DNA of 64,000 nucleotides from an uncultured Polaribacter sp. (GTDB lineage: Bacteria > Bacteroidota > Bacteroidia > Flavobacteriales > Flavobacteriaceae), in NCBI RefSeq assembly GCF_947503875.1, contig NZ_CANNFH010000008.1, forward strand, positions 62,001 through 126,000. Reading direction: 5' to 3'. Below the pieces are notes generated by a model. That model was not told where the DNA came from. It was given only the letters and a program-made list of their open reading frames with translations, and did no database searches. A program made the position numbers and the translations under genes. Each line of letters opens with the position of its first letter. The stretch's first letter is position 1. Shown in pieces: positions 63,872 through 64,000 of the stretch.

Positions 63872-64000
63872 CTATGGATAAAAAATAACTCCAGACGAAT
63901 GATCTTTAGTTGCACCTGTTACAGATTTTAAACAATTTACCTGATTATCAATCTTTAACAATCCTAAAAAAGCAAATATTAAAGCTTCCTTAAAATCAAT
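63872..64000 (-). CDS. anmK: Anhydro-N-acetylmuramic acid kinase, C-terminal fragment (cut by window edge)
   Basis: The frame is open from the edge of the window at 64000 to a stop at 63872-63874, giving 42 residues. They read [15 protein letters not shown] and [19 protein letters not shown], which is the usual C-terminal end of AnmK. That kinase phosphorylates anhydro-MurNAc from recycled peptidoglycan. The rest of the gene lies beyond the window. The gap of 169 bases to the dehydrogenase start has no visible gene. Confidence 0.8.
   Translation of the reverse strand: MDFKEALIFAFLGLLKIDNQVNCLKSVTGATKDHSSGVIFYP

Overview
The window is AT-rich chromosomal DNA from a member of the Flavobacteriaceae (Bacteroidota), probably a marine gliding genus related to Polaribacter or Tenacibaculum. 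This placement rests on the type IX secretion genes porU and porV, the gliding lipoprotein gldJ, the fused ResB/CcsA cytochrome c maturation protein, the split methylmalonyl-CoA mutase, TAnnTTTG-type promoter boxes, and the general absence of Shine-Dalgarno sites. No phage, CRISPR array, plasmid or defence locus was seen.

Region 1 (1-4.9 kb, + strand) is a compact stress or light-response operon: folE, two tandem small paralogues, a short-chain dehydrogenase with an altered active site, glutathione peroxidase, a 57-residue coiled-coil-like protein, TspO, an SRPBCC protein and a class I photolyase. A terminator and tRNA-Thr follow. Region 2 (5.3-13.9 kb, + strand) holds udk, a FtsB/DivIC-like gene, the two methylmalonyl-CoA mutase subunits, ccsBA and a TPR-like membrane protein. 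Region 3 (14-24.3 kb, - strand) holds a LysM/periplasmic-binding lipoprotein, guaA, a FabH-like synthase, a truncated haemoglobin, cdd, and porV-porU. Divergent from porU, gldJ and murF run on the + strand. murF meets an N-acetylglucosamine-kinase-like gene with no bases between the two stop codons.

Region 4 (29.3-57.2 kb, - strand) is a surface-polysaccharide locus of about 28 kb that ends next to tRNA-Val. In transcription order it starts with UDP-HexNAc 4-epimerase, 6-dehydrogenase and 3-dehydrogenase genes (TviC/TviB/WlbA-like) and two small cytidylyl/adenylyltransferases. Wza- and Wzz-like export proteins, ugd, and fcl and gmd (GDP-L-fucose) follow. Next come a Wzx flippase, glycosyltransferases, an unrecognised 397-residue protein and a Wzy-like polymerase. 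A WbpV-like reductase, rfbABCD (dTDP-L-rhamnose), a WecA/WbpL-like initiating transferase and a WbpM-like 4,6-dehydratase complete it. The locus carries a decayed IS1595-family transposase, a four-helix-bundle pseudogene broken by one stop codon, and three related period-7 repeat arrays directly in front of gmd, the pseudogene and fcl. No Wzc/Wzb kinase-phosphatase pair is visible, so this looks like a Wzx/Wzy-type pathway with a kinase-less Wzz.

Region 5 (57.3-64 kb, - strand) has folC, tonB, exbD, exbB, a terminator, nhaD, a Glu/Leu/Phe/Val dehydrogenase, and the C-terminal end of anmK cut by the window edge.

No single unmistakably new system is present. The best candidates for something undescribed are the repeat-array architecture around gmd/fcl, the paired intergenic repeat at 19.1 and 59.6 kb, the tandem small proteins after folE, the Tyr-less SDR, and the unknown protein at 40.6-41.8 kb.
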